From: Roseiconus lacunae
GTDB taxonomy: Bacteria > Planctomycetota > Planctomycetia > Pirellulales > Pirellulaceae
Direction of reading: 5' to 3'
Assembly: GCF_008312935.1 (NCBI RefSeq)
Contig: NZ_VSZO01000012.1
Coordinates: 62,001 to 126,000, forward strand
DNA: 64,000 nucleotides
Below the pieces are notes generated by a model, which worked only from the letters and a program-made list of their open reading frames with translations, did no database searches and was not told where the DNA came from. Shown in pieces: positions 28,712 through 37,450 of this stretch. The stretch's first letter is position 1. Every line of letters begins with the position of its first letter. A program made the translations under genes and the position numbers.

Positions 28712-30190
28712 TCAACTGACCGCTGCCGCCATCAAATCTTCCTCGGTCCATTCCTTCGACTTCCGAACTTCGATCAGTTGACCACGTGCCATCACGCCAA
28801 TTCGGTCACAAACGGCGAGTAGTTCGGGCAAGTAAGAGCTGACGAAGACGATTGTACGTCCCGACGCGGCAAGTTCACCAATCATGCGGTAAATCTCGGC
28901 TTTTGTCCCGATGTCGATTCCCTTGGTCGGTTCGTCAAGAAGATAGACGTCGGCATGCTGTGCCAACAATCGGGCAAAGGCGACCTTTTGCTGATTACCG
29001 CCGGATAGTTCCGACACCGACTGGTCCGCACTATGAGCCTTGATCTCGACCTGATGGATCAAACGCTCGGTTTCCTTGCGACGCGATCGCAGATTAATCC
29101 AACCGAACAAGCTGAATCGGTGATGGTTCCCCATGCACACATTCTCGGTCACCGAAAGGTTTTGTGCCAAGCCTTCGGTTTTCCGGTCTTCGCTTAGTAG
29201 TCCAAACCCGGCCTTACGTCTGGCACCGACGCGGTGCGGTAAACTGCGTCCCTCCAGTTGAACGTGTCCTTGGTAAGTCGGCTCAAGAGCATACAAACAA
29301 CGCAACAATTCCGTCCGTCCCGCGCCGACTAACCCGGCGACACCAAAGATTTCGCCCTCGTAAATACGCAGCGACACATCAGTCGGGGCAGGGGAGGCAG
29401 ACACGTTTTTCAGTGTCAAATGCGGCATTCCGACATCGTGCGGCACGTGTGGGAACAAGTCATCAACATCGCGACCGACCATCATCGAAATGATTTGGTC
29501 GTCGGTCACCTCGTCCAGTCGCCCCTCACCGACGCTGTGCCCGTCACGCAGCACCGCATAGTCATCGGCGACGCGCCGGACTTCTTCGAGAAAGTGGCTG
29601 ATGTAGATGATCGCCATTCCGCGATCACGCAACTGCCCGATGATTTCGAACAATCGCTCGACGTCCGCGGCAGGCAACGAACTTGTCGGCTCATCGAGCA
29701 GCAAAATCTTCGCGTCACTAATGAGCGCCCGGGCGACCTCGATCAGTTGGCATGTCGCGATCGACTGATCACCGGTTCGAGCTTTCGGGGATAGGTGCCC
29801 CAGTCCGACACGTTCCATAGCGTCGCGAACGATTGTTCGCTGGGCAGTGCGAAGCAGGGTTCCGAGACCGGTCCCGGACCGCCCAAGCATCAGATTGTCT
29901 TCGATACTGAGGTCCGGCGCCAAAGTGAGTTCCTGGTAAACAATCGCGACTCCACGTTGGCGTGCGTTGATCGGGCCACTGGGCGCGTAACGTTGTCCGT
30001 CGAGCAGCATCGCCCCGGAGTCGGGTCGGTGAGCACCGCTGAGAGTCTTCAGCAACGTGCTTTTCCCCGCACCATTCTCGCCGATCAATGCCAAGACGCG
30101 ACCGGCTTGTGCTTTCAAGCAGACACGATCCAAAGCGATCGTTGGGCCAAATCGCTTGCTAACGTCGGTGACTTCTAACAGCGAACTCAA
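28712..30190 (-). CDS. Ribose-type sugar ABC transporter ATPase, two ABC domains
   Basis: 492 residues with two ABC domains as in RbsA/MglA. Domain 1: Walker A GENGAGKST (37-45), Walker B ILLLDEPTSSL; the ABC signature, normally like LSVGQ, is degenerate here (DQSIATCQ). Domain 2: a degenerate Walker A GLVGAGRTE, but an intact signature LSGGNQQKVAFARLL and Walker B VYLLDEPTKGID. An imperfect first signature with a degenerate second Walker A suggests one composite ATP site. It overlaps the binding-protein stop by 4 bp at 30187-30190, so translation is coupled. One rightward GGGCAGGG (29386-29393) is inside it. Confidence 0.93.
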   Translation of the reverse strand: MSSLLEVTDVSKRFGPTIALDRVCLKAQAGRVLALIGENGAGKSTLLKTLSGAHRPDSGAMLLDGQRYAPSGPINARQRGVAIVYQELTLAPDLSIEDNLMLGRSGTGLGTLLRTAQRTIVRDAMERVGLGHLSPKARTGDQSIATCQLIEVARALISDAKILLLDEPTSSLPAADVERLFEIIGQLRDRGMAIIYISHFLEEVRRVADDYAVLRDGHSVGEGRLDEVTDDQIISMMVGRDVDDLFPHVPHDVGMPHLTLKNVSASPAPTDVSLRIYEGEIFGVAGLVGAGRTELLRCLYALEPTYQGHVQLEGRSLPHRVGARRKAGFGLLSEDRKTEGLAQNLSVTENVCMGNHHRFSLFGWINLRSRRKETERLIHQVEIKAHSADQSVSELSGGNQQKVAFARLLAQHADVYLLDEPTKGIDIGTKAEIYRMIGELAASGRTIVFVSSYLPELLAVCDRIGVMARGQLIEVRKSKEWTEEDLMAAAVS

Positions 30191-31173
30191 TCGACAATCT
30201 GTGGCTTGAGTAGCTTTTTCATTTCCTCTTCGTCCATGTTGTCTGGCGTCGCAAGGTACTCACCGGTGCTTTGGAATGCTTCGGCAGATTTTCCTTCAAG
30301 TGAGCCGATAAGAGACATCACACTTTGGTATCCCATTTGAATCGGATCTTGGAGGACGATTCCATGAACGTTTCCTTCGCGCATCCCTTCGATCAACGCA
30401 TCGCTGGGGTCGAAGGCAATGAACTTCACCTTGCCTTGTAGACCGGCGTTCTTAATCGCTTCTAATGTCCCGTTGGCATTCGGTTCGCAAACCGAAAAGA
30501 CCCCGTCGACCTCGTCCCCGTAGAGTTGCAACAACTGATCGGCTTTTTCCTTGGCCGATGTCGCGGTATCACCGCCATACTGGTCACTCGAAAGGACGTT
30601 GATGTCCGGATACTTTGAGAGGCCATCCAAGAAACCGTTCTCACGCTGTTCCGTACTCTCACTTCCGGCTAGATATCGCAACAAGATCACGTCGCCTTCT
30701 TCGCCGAGCGCCTTCGCCATTGCGTCGGCTGCCATCTGACCACCTTTAAAGTTATCGGTGGCGACATAGCTGACAATGGCAGGCCCCTCATCGAGTCCAC
30801 TGTCAAAAATTACAACCGGGATGCCTTCGCCGATTGCCTCTTCGACGGCGTCAACCAATCCACCTTTTTGATTGGGTGCCAACACGATGCCGTCGACACC
30901 ACGGGTGATCATGTCTTTGACCACTTCGATCTGGCTACCGGTATCACTTTCGACGACCGGTCCTTTCCAAATGACTTCAACATCACCGATTTCATCGGCG
31001 GCTTTCTCGGCGCCAAAATGAACCGACTTCCAAAACTCGTGGCTAGTGCCCTTGGGGATCACCGCGATCCGGCGAACGGCGTCGGCGTTATCGGATCCGG
31101 CCTTCGGCGAACAACCAGCGACCACGATCGTCAGCGTGGCAAGAATCAGTTTCAGCGGAGTGTATTGCTTCAT
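30187..31173 (-). CDS. Ribose-type sugar ABC transporter substrate-binding lipoprotein
   Basis: A 328-residue periplasmic-binding protein of the RbsB/LacI-like fold. I start it at the ATG at 31173, which gives a lipoprotein signal MKQYTPLKLILATLTIVVAGC with lipobox VAGC and Cys21; the frame extends upstream to 31251. Motifs include RRIAVIPKGTSHEFWKSV, DGIVLAPNQKGGLVDAV, IPVVIFDSGLDEG and YVATDNFKGGQMAADAM, all characteristic of the sugar-binding family. A transporter of a sugar or a related nucleoside/AI-2-like ligand is likely. First gene of the operon; a rightward GGGCAGGG lies at 31200-31207 just upstream. Confidence 0.93.
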   Translation of the reverse strand: MKQYTPLKLILATLTIVVAGCSPKAGSDNADAVRRIAVIPKGTSHEFWKSVHFGAEKAADEIGDVEVIWKGPVVESDTGSQIEVVKDMITRGVDGIVLAPNQKGGLVDAVEEAIGEGIPVVIFDSGLDEGPAIVSYVATDNFKGGQMAADAMAKALGEEGDVILLRYLAGSESTEQRENGFLDGLSKYPDINVLSSDQYGGDTATSAKEKADQLLQLYGDEVDGVFSVCEPNANGTLEAIKNAGLQGKVKFIAFDPSDALIEGMREGNVHGIVLQDPIQMGYQSVMSLIGSLEGKSAEAFQSTGEYLATPDNMDEEEMKKLLKPQIVD

Positions 31174-31282
31174 CACGATTGAAAAGGGAAAAGGAAGGAG
31201 GGCAGGGGAGAGTCCATCGTCAGCCAGGCGCAGCCACGGGATTAAAAACAACAGTCGTTAGAACTCCGTTACAAACTAAAAA

Positions 31283-31378
31283 TCCGGATGTGAACCGTCA
31301 GCCGACGGGTGTTAGCCCCGGTGATTGTGACGCAACCGTAGCTAACGCCATGCGGCTTATCCCGATACCAGTAAAAAA
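31283..31378 (+). repeat. Dispersed imperfect palindromic repeat, copy A
   Basis: One of four related intergenic sequences. Core: CGACGGGTGTTAGCCCCGGT, about 14 bases, then ACCGTAGCTAACGCCATGCGG; the two halves GTTAGC and GCTAAC pair. Shares AATCCGGAYGTG and GTCAGCCGACGG-type flanks with copy B. It lies between the sugar-binding protein gene and nnrD. Confidence 0.75.
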
Positions 31379-31454
31379 GGCATAGGCCTTGGCCCAGATC
31401 ACGGATGCATGTTCAAAACAGAGCTTCATCAAACCCTCATGATAACCGATGCGG

Positions 31455-32426
31455 TCATTCGATTGCTCGGATCGCGGCCGGAAGATGGCCAAGAATTTCA
31501 CGGCAAGTCAGTGATGCTTGCCCGATCGCTTGGGCGGCGAAATCGCCAGCCAAGCCGTGCAAATAGACGGCCAACGTCGCGGCGTCGAATGCGCCCAGCC
31601 CTTGCCCCAACAAAGACGTCACCACTCCGGTCAATACGTCTCCGCTACCCGCGGTCGCCATGCCAGGATTGCCAGTGCGATTGCGGTAAACTTGAACTCC
31701 TTGTGAATTTTGCGCCGGCACGTCGGCGGTGGCCGCGGTCTTCAGCAACTCACCAGAGACAACCCAGGTCGGCCCGCCTTTGACAACGATCGTCATGCCA
31801 AACCGTTCCGCCAAAGACTTCGCCGCTTCGATCTGGGCGTCGCGATCTTTAGCGGAAACGCCGGTCAATCGTGCGAGTTCGCCGGGGTGCGGCGTCAGCA
31901 CTAACGTGGACTGATCCAGCGGCAAAGTTGACTTGCCGCGGTGCTCTGAATTCCGAAGCAGGGCAGGGGAGTGCAGCCAATTCTCCTTGGCAATAATGTT
32001 GATCGCGTCGGCATCAAAAACCCGATGTTGATCGGCTTGCCAGAACAGTTGCTCGACCAAAGCCGTCGCCCCAGCCCCGGTGCCCATCCCGGGACCGCAG
32101 CCGACCACGTCATACGGCTTGGTGTTGACCGAGGCGTCGGCCCCAAAGGCCCCTACACCGTCATCTTGAATTGGAATCGTCATCACCCCTGGATGAAAGC
32201 CGGCGACGGTCTCCAGACAACGATCAGGGATCGCTACCGAAACCAATCCCGATCCGGTGGCCAGTGCCGCCATCGACGACAGTGAAATGGAACCGGCCAT
32301 CCCACGCGAGCCACCGACAAGCAAGACGCGACCGAAGTTTCCTTTGTGGGCATCGGCCGCCCGATAGGGCCATCGCTGATCGGCGGGAGCGGATTCGATG
32401 AACGGAGGAGGGGAGGGGACTTTCAT
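31455..32426 (-). CDS. nnrD: ADP-dependent NAD(P)H-hydrate dehydratase
   Basis: Repairs damaged NAD(P)H hydrate using ADP. The 323-residue ribokinase-like enzyme shows LVGGSRGMAGSISLSSMAAL near residue 36, LVLTPHPGELARLTG near 185, and the catalytic region GNPGMATAGSGDVLTGVV near 270 with the aspartate base. The epimerase half (NnrE), fused in many bacteria, is absent here. An insertion HSPALLRNSEHRGKS near residue 157 contains a rightward GGGCAGGG (31961-31968) in antisense. The start ATG at 32426 lies in GGAGGGGAGGGG-rich DNA. It is 51 bp downstream of larB and probably cotranscribed. Confidence 0.94.
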   Translation of the reverse strand: MKVPSPPPFIESAPADQRWPYRAADAHKGNFGRVLLVGGSRGMAGSISLSSMAALATGSGLVSVAIPDRCLETVAGFHPGVMTIPIQDDGVGAFGADASVNTKPYDVVGCGPGMGTGAGATALVEQLFWQADQHRVFDADAINIIAKENWLHSPALLRNSEHRGKSTLPLDQSTLVLTPHPGELARLTGVSAKDRDAQIEAAKSLAERFGMTIVVKGGPTWVVSGELLKTAATADVPAQNSQGVQVYRNRTGNPGMATAGSGDVLTGVVTSLLGQGLGAFDAATLAVYLHGLAGDFAAQAIGQASLTCREILGHLPAAIRAIE

Positions 32427-32477
32427 GATTCAATCACGACAAACGACATGGACGACCGACCTGCGACGCGTTTCACC

Positions 32478-33362
32478 TTACTCTTCTTCATCAGATGCGT
32501 TTCGGTTCTCGGGTCGATTGAATTCAGGACTTTTCACGACCAAGCCTGACAGATAGGCCGCTTTGAAGCCGGCGTCGATATTGACAACGGCCACATTGGA
32601 CGAGCAACAGCTAAGCATGCCCATCAATGGGGTCAGTCCGCCTAAAGTCGCGCCGTAACCGACGCTGGTCGGAACCGCGAACACCGGCACAGAAAGATGT
32701 CCTCCCACCGCGGCCGGTAGCGCACCTTCCATTCCAGCGATAACGATGACCGCGGCGGCTTGTCGTAATTCCGGTACCGCGGCAAGCAACCGATCCGGTC
32801 CGGCGACGCCAATGTCGTTAAAAGAACGAAACGGGATCCCCATCCAGTGCAAGGTTTCGATTGCTTCTTCACACACCGGTGCATCGGTGCTACCGGCGGT
32901 GACCACGGCCACGTGACGAACCAACCGTGTAGCCGACATGTCCAGAGGACTCGGCGTCTTGTTGGCGGCGGCACCTGCCAATAAGCATCGTGCGTCAGGA
33001 TTGTAGCGAACCTCGGGAATAAACTCGGCGACCGCCTTTGCGGTTTCATCGGTCACTCGGGTCGCCAGCGAATCTTGGCCGGCCTGTCGCTGCCGACGCA
33101 TGATTTCGGCGATCAATTCCGCCGGTTTGCCAGCCCCATAGATCACCTCGGCGAACCCACATCGGCGCTGGCGATCCAAGTCCAATGTCAGCGGGAGCGA
33201 GACTCCGCTGCCCGCCGATTCAGTGTCCGCCGAGCTAAGCTGGAGGTTGCCCGGGGGGGAGGTCAACCGCGAGACCGCCGTTTCGACGCTCGTCTTCCCG
33301 GTAGCGACGCCGGCAAGCAGGGCGGCCAAGTCGTCGGTGGAAACATCGGATCGGTGGGGCAT
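32478..33362 (-). CDS. larB: LarB-like nickel-pincer cofactor biosynthesis protein
   Basis: 294 residues with an N-terminal helical part and a C-terminal domain like N5-CAIR mutase (PurE). LarB carboxylates and hydrolyses nicotinic acid adenine dinucleotide, the first step to the nickel-pincer cofactor. Visible signatures are FAEVIYGAGKPAELIAEI near 68 and the PurE-like core VVTAGSTDAPVCEEA near 153, then VIAGMEGALPAAVGG and VPTSVGYGATLGGL near 231. LarC and LarE are not in this window. It is upstream of nnrD and divergent from argG. Confidence 0.93.
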   Translation of the reverse strand: MPHRSDVSTDDLAALLAGVATGKTSVETAVSRLTSPPGNLQLSSADTESAGSGVSLPLTLDLDRQRRCGFAEVIYGAGKPAELIAEIMRRQRQAGQDSLATRVTDETAKAVAEFIPEVRYNPDARCLLAGAAANKTPSPLDMSATRLVRHVAVVTAGSTDAPVCEEAIETLHWMGIPFRSFNDIGVAGPDRLLAAVPELRQAAAVIVIAGMEGALPAAVGGHLSVPVFAVPTSVGYGATLGGLTPLMGMLSCCSSNVAVVNIDAGFKAAYLSGLVVKSPEFNRPENRNASDEEE

Positions 33363-33475
33363 TCGTCAGGTTGTCTTCGTTGGGGGCTGGCAATCGGCGG
33401 CGTCGATGCTTCAATAGGGAGGCAATTATCGTACCACGAGCTCGTTTTCATCGTTTCGATCAAGGATCAAAGTAC

Positions 33476-34696
33476 ATGTCGACCAAAAAGTGTGTCCTCG
33501 CTTACTCCGGCGGACTGGATACGTCTGTCATTCTGGGCTGGCTTCAAGACCAGGGATACGAGGTCCATGCGGTGTACGTCGACCTCGGTCAACCTTGTGA
33601 AGACCGCGACGCAATCATGGAGAAAGCTCGGACTTGTGGTGCCGCGTCGGCGCGTTTAATCGATGTCCGCGAGGAATTGTGCCGGGACTTTGCCTTCCCC
33701 GTACTCGCTTGGCAAGCCAAGTACGAACAGATTTATCTGCTCGGCACCTCGATCGCGCGACCGCTGATCAGCAAAATCTGCTTGCAAGTCGCTCGCGAAG
33801 TCGGTGCGAAAGCATATGCCCATGGTGCGACAGGGAAGGGCAACGACCAATGTCGCTTCCAACTGGCCGCCGAAGCCCTCGACCCGACCGTCGAAATCAT
33901 TGCCCCCTGGCGGATCAAAGAATTCCGTGAAGCCTTCCCCGGCCGAACGGAATTGATCGATTACTGCGAAAAGAAAAACATCCCCGTCAAAGCGTCGACC
34001 GCCAAACCCTACAGCAGCGACGAAAACGTTTTGCACATCAGCTACGAAGCCGGCCAGTTGGAAGAACTGGACGTCAATGGTGTCGAACTGGTCGACTTCG
34101 GAATGGGCGTCAGCCCACAAGAAGCTCCTGACAAAAGCGAATCGGTCACGATCGGCTTCAAGTCGGGCGTTCCGGTCACGCTGGACGGAAAAGAAGTCTC
34201 CGCACTCGAAATGGTCGAGCAGCTCAACACGATCGCCGGCCGCAATGGTGTCGGACGGATCGACATGGTCGAAAACCGCTTCGTCGGAATGAAGAGCCGC
34301 GGTGTTTATGAATCGCCCGGCATGACCGTTCTTTACGACGCGCTGATGTACATCGAACAACTCGCGATGGACCGCGACCTGATGCACCTGCGTGATCGCC
34401 TGGCCCCCGAAGTCGCCGAGATGGTCTATTACGGATTCTGGTACACGCCAAAGATGGACGCCTTGATGTCGTTCATCCAACAAGCACAAACGCCGGTCAC
34501 CGGAGAAGTAACGCTCAAGCTCTACAAAGGCAACATCTCTGTCGACTCACGCAAGAGCCCGAACAGCCTTTACGACGAAGAGATCGCAACCATGGAAGGT
34601 GGCGGGTCGTACAACCAAGACGACGCCGAAGGTTTCTTGCGAATCCAAGGTCTGCCGAGCCGAGTCCAAGGTCGCATCACACCGCGACAGTATTAA
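33476..34696 (+). CDS. argG: Argininosuccinate synthase
   Basis: Joins citrulline and aspartate with ATP in arginine synthesis. 406 residues from the ATG at 33476, giving the standard opening KKCVLAYSGGLDTSVILGWL (the ATP-PPi-loop motif SGGLDTS). Further signatures are YAHGATGKGNDQCRFQLA near 118, WRIKEFREAFPGRTELIDY near 145, and VENRFVGMKSRGVYESPG near 266. The frame is open upstream to 33371, but that part overlaps the larB start region and lacks family similarity. A strong intrinsic terminator follows at 34753-34784. Confidence 0.97.
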   Translation: MSTKKCVLAYSGGLDTSVILGWLQDQGYEVHAVYVDLGQPCEDRDAIMEKARTCGAASARLIDVREELCRDFAFPVLAWQAKYEQIYLLGTSIARPLISKICLQVAREVGAKAYAHGATGKGNDQCRFQLAAEALDPTVEIIAPWRIKEFREAFPGRTELIDYCEKKNIPVKASTAKPYSSDENVLHISYEAGQLEELDVNGVELVDFGMGVSPQEAPDKSESVTIGFKSGVPVTLDGKEVSALEMVEQLNTIAGRNGVGRIDMVENRFVGMKSRGVYESPGMTVLYDALMYIEQLAMDRDLMHLRDRLAPEVAEMVYYGFWYTPKMDALMSFIQQAQTPVTGEVTLKLYKGNISVDSRKSPNSLYDEEIATMEGGGSYNQDDAEGFLRIQGLPSRVQGRITPRQY

Positions 34697-34752
34697 GCGG
34701 TAGCATTGAGCTGCGATCCGGCAAACGATGCCCATCATCCGATCGAGTCGAC

Positions 34753-34784
34753 CGCCGGCAGCCGAATAGCTGCCGGCGTTTTTT
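34753..34784 (+). terminator. Intrinsic terminator of argG
   Basis: A perfect 10 bp GC-rich stem, CGCCGGCAGC at 34753-34762 and GCTGCCGGCG at 34769-34778, with loop CGAATA and a run of six T. It lies 57 bp after the argG stop and is the clearest + strand terminator in the window. Confidence 0.92.
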
Positions 34785-34818
34785 AATAGGCGGTAGGCTT
34801 ACAAGGCCGGCAGGCGTG

Positions 34819-35736
34819 TCAATCCAACGTATCGTCGGCCAACGGCTCGTTACCGCGTGGCGTCACCAGCGCGTTGAACGTCGCCGGCGGCATCTCGTTG
34901 GGTAAAAAATGCCCACGCCCGTCGACGGTCACCACCGTCACCCCGCTCTTGATCATCCCCCCTGGTTCGACGCCCAGGTTCCCATTAATCACGCCTCGCA
35001 TCTTGGCAAAATCGTAGTCGAGCGGTTCGGTCCAACCACCGCCGGCCCGATTCGAGGGCGCCGCGCCGGCGATCAACAGAATCGTTTGCGCCGGCTTATC
35101 GGTGACATCTTCCGGGCCGAGCGGCCCCTGCGGCGGAAACAAGGTGCCTTTACCGGTGACCATGTAATAACCTGCCCGCCCGATGATTGTGGAATCATCC
35201 GCCGGGTGCAAATAAACCTCCGGCATCATGTAGGCCGCATCAATATTTGTGGGATGATTCCACGGCTTGCCTAAATCAAATCCGTCGTACATCGTTTGCT
35301 CGCCGAGATAGGGCAACAGCAGTACTCGCCATGAATGCATCGGCATGCCCGCGGCGTTGCGTATCATCGGCGGTGGATAAACACCGTAGTCCGCCGCATA
35401 AGCGTTCATCGCCGCCGCGATCGTTTCAAGGTTACTGAGCGATGCCCGTTGCTTACGAACTTCGGCCAACCGTGTCACACTACTGCCGCCGAACTGAACG
35501 ATCACAAACACCAGTGAAACAAGCAGCAGCAGCACCACGCCTGCCGCGATCAACTTCCCCATCGATCGCGCCGCCGGTCTCAATGGCATGTCAGTAGCAG
35601 AATGTTTGGCCGCGCCGGTAAAGTCCGGGATTTCGATCGCACCGCCACAGGTAAAACACTCGCCCGACTGCCCGCTGTAACGATCCTCTACCTGAGTTTT
35701 GGCGGAGCAATGAGGGCAGGTAAACAGATAAGGCAT
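34819..35736 (-). CDS. DUF1559-type protein with zinc ribbon and single membrane helix
   Basis: 305 residues from the ATG at 35736, chosen because it opens a zinc ribbon MPYLFTCPHC with its partner CFTCGG near residue 30. A membrane segment (LIAAGVVLLLLVSLVFVIVQF) follows at about 68-88, then a DUF1559 region: LSNLETIAAAMNAYAADYGVYPPP, SWRVLLLPYLGEQTMYDGFD, and near the end VVTVDGRGHFL. DUF1559 proteins form large planctomycete families that resemble pseudopilins but usually carry the N-terminal methylation-type helix first; the zinc ribbon before the helix sets this one apart. Function unknown; probably faces outside the cytoplasm after the helix. Confidence 0.85.
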   Translation of the reverse strand: MPYLFTCPHCSAKTQVEDRYSGQSGECFTCGGAIEIPDFTGAAKHSATDMPLRPAARSMGKLIAAGVVLLLLVSLVFVIVQFGGSSVTRLAEVRKQRASLSNLETIAAAMNAYAADYGVYPPPMIRNAAGMPMHSWRVLLLPYLGEQTMYDGFDLGKPWNHPTNIDAAYMMPEVYLHPADDSTIIGRAGYYMVTGKGTLFPPQGPLGPEDVTDKPAQTILLIAGAAPSNRAGGGWTEPLDYDFAKMRGVINGNLGVEPGGMIKSGVTVVTVDGRGHFLPNEMPPATFNALVTPRGNEPLADDTLD

Positions 35737-35885
35737 CGATGTCGTCAGTAAAAACGGGCGTGTATCCGGGGTCCATTCTTCTGCCTCACAGTATAACCTT
35801 CTTGAAGCGCCGTGCTTTGGCCCAGCTGGAACTTCGTGTTCGATCGGCCGTACGCCCAACATCAACGTGACAGAGGAACAGACCC

Positions 35886-36335
35886 TTGCGAGTGGTATTG
35901 CAGCGAGTCAGCGAAGCGTCCGTCAAAGTGGACGAAGAAATCGTCGGTCAAATCAACCATGGCTTCGTCGCCTTAGTCGGAATCGGCCACGGCGATGATG
36001 AAAAAATCATCGAGTGGATGGCAGACAAAACCGTCCAGTTACGCGTATTCGAAGACGACGCGGGCAAGATGAACCGCTCCCTCGCCGATGTCAGCGGTGG
36101 CGTACTCGCGATCAGTCAGTTCACTCTTTACGGTGACTGCCGCAAAGGGCGGCGCCCCGCGTTCACGGCCGCCGCCGCACCCGAAGTCGCCAAACAGCTT
36201 TACGAACATTATGTCAATGCGATCGGCAAGCATGGCATCGAAGTCCAAACCGGAATCTTCGCCGCCGATATGAAGGTCTCACTGATCAACGACGGCCCGG
36301 TCACCATGCTGCTCGACCGCGAAGCGGATGCGTAA
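35886..36335 (+). CDS. dtd: D-aminoacyl-tRNA deacylase
   Basis: Removes D-amino acids and misloaded glycine from tRNA. 149 residues, the family length, beginning at TTG 35886 with RVVLQRVSEASVKVDEE, which is where Dtd proteins normally start, so TTG is the likely start. The SQFTLYGDCRKGRRPAF motif near 78 and the cross-subunit INDGPVTM segment near 136 are both present. It is divergent from the DUF1559 gene and followed by a GGGCAGGG (36344-36351), the last rightward copy before the polarity switch. Confidence 0.95.
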   Translation: MRVVLQRVSEASVKVDEEIVGQINHGFVALVGIGHGDDEKIIEWMADKTVQLRVFEDDAGKMNRSLADVSGGVLAISQFTLYGDCRKGRRPAFTAAAAPEVAKQLYEHYVNAIGKHGIEVQTGIFAADMKVSLINDGPVTMLLDREADA

Positions 36336-36360
36336 GCGGAGAAGGGCAGGGCGGTTCGCA

Positions 36361-36450
36361 AATCCGGACGTGCCCCATCAGCCGACGGACGTTAGCCCCG
36401 GTTGTTGCACCGAGACCGTGGCGAACATCAATCAGCTCATCCTAATTTTA
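36361..36450 (+). repeat. Dispersed imperfect palindromic repeat, copy B
   Basis: Aligns with copy A at 31283: AATCCGGACGTG, CATCAGCCGACGGACGTTAGCCCCGGT (shown here in parts), then ACCGTGGCGAACATCAATC. The right half has GCGAAC where copies A and D have GCTAAC. It lies between dtd and the convergent YdjM-like gene. Confidence 0.7.
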
Positions 36451-36465
36451 GATGTTGACCGATCG

Positions 36466-37209
36466 CTAACGATAATCCTGCGGTCGACTCGCACGAAACA
36501 TCGGTGGCTGCCAACCAGGAGCCGACCATGAATCTTGCTCGGTCAAATCATAGCGAGCCCGCTCACGCAAACGCCCGGCGATTTGATTGTCACTGGCAGC
36601 GATATAGATCAGCGCAAACAACATCGCGTAAACGATGACGTTGGCCAGCGGATTGGTCCCCAAAAACTTCAATGCGGTTCCGAACGACTTCTTCGTCCTC
36701 AATCGCCCGACGCCGACTTCGACCGCCCAGATCTCGTCCAAAATCAGATGAACCATAAAGCCGACGACAACAGCGACGGCTTTATAGGCACGCTCGGCAT
36801 TACTAGGACATGGCATCACCAAGTAGGCGATCAATCCCGCCGAAGCGGCCGCCGGAATGCTATGCCACATTCCACGATGGACGGTAAAGCGTTTGAAAAA
36901 TTCAAAGGCGACAAATCGGATCACAACGTAAATCAACATCGCCGCTAGCGCCATCGATTCATGCGACAAGTCTAAGTCCCGAAATCGATTGAGCATCATC
37001 ATCGGGATAACCGCCGCGGCGAACATACTGATCTCGCGAAGCGGAATCCCGCCGTCACTGTCCAAGTCCGGCAACATGCCGCTGACCGAACAAAGACCGC
37101 CAGCCAAAATACTCGTCTCAAGTGTCATCGATTGACTCGTCACGCCCCAGTAGCCATAAGCGGCTCCGACGGCGGTGCTGGCGGTGATGTGCGTTTTAAA
37201 ATCAGCCAC
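36466..37209 (-). CDS. YdjM-like membrane metal-dependent hydrolase
   Basis: 247 residues of the YdjM/DUF457 group, multi-pass inner-membrane proteins with conserved metal ligands. It starts MADFKTHITASTAVGAAYGYWG, with the first histidine in the amino-terminal helix, then GMLPDLDSDGG near residue 45 (DxD), HRGMWHSIPAAASAGL near 115 (HRGxxHS) and VVGFMVHLILDEI near 148 (HLxxD). About six membrane segments. In the family the reaction is unknown; E. coli YdjM is SOS-induced. Monocistronic, convergent with dtd. Confidence 0.86.
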   Translation of the reverse strand: MADFKTHITASTAVGAAYGYWGVTSQSMTLETSILAGGLCSVSGMLPDLDSDGGIPLREISMFAAAVIPMMMLNRFRDLDLSHESMALAAMLIYVVIRFVAFEFFKRFTVHRGMWHSIPAAASAGLIAYLVMPCPSNAERAYKAVAVVVGFMVHLILDEIWAVEVGVGRLRTKKSFGTALKFLGTNPLANVIVYAMLFALIYIAASDNQIAGRLRERARYDLTEQDSWSAPGWQPPMFRASRPQDYR

Positions 37210-37450
37210 GCTAGCAAATCAATTCTGGCAAATTCGGGAACGATCGAAACGAATCTAAAACTGGGCAATCGTATGTAACGCGTCGCCGCCGCTTGTGCCA
37301 AGAGCGATATCGCGATTGATCTTCGCCCCGATTCGGCGATCGACTATAAGGATCGACGTGACCGCTACAAAATCGACACTCGAGCCAACTTTCTCTCGGG
37401 CCAGCTTTCAGGCCGCCCCCTGGAGCCCATTGGCAGGAGCCCATTGATCG

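Larger units (their letters stand above)
5270..36351 (+). repeat. KOPS-like octamers GGGCAGGG, left arm, all reading rightward
   Basis: Ten GGGCAGGG octamers on the + strand begin at 5270, 5275, 8084, 13215, 16685, 22506, 29386, 31200, 31961 and 36344. None is found on the - strand in this arm. Related GGGNAGGG copies on the same strand begin at 12907 (A), 13210 (T), 27328 (A), 32410 (G) and 33833 (A). GGGNAGGG is the E. coli FtsK-orienting polar sequence; motifs point toward dif. Most copies are in coding sequence. Positions were found by eye and a pattern search could add more. Confidence 0.75.

Noticed and set aside
33656..34489. 277-codon frame antisense to argG
   Set aside because: Shadow of a strongly conserved gene; codon bias of the sense strand keeps the opposite frame open. 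The same holds for the long frames antisense to accA (38576-39391), the kinase (57929-58663) and asd (59952-60614).
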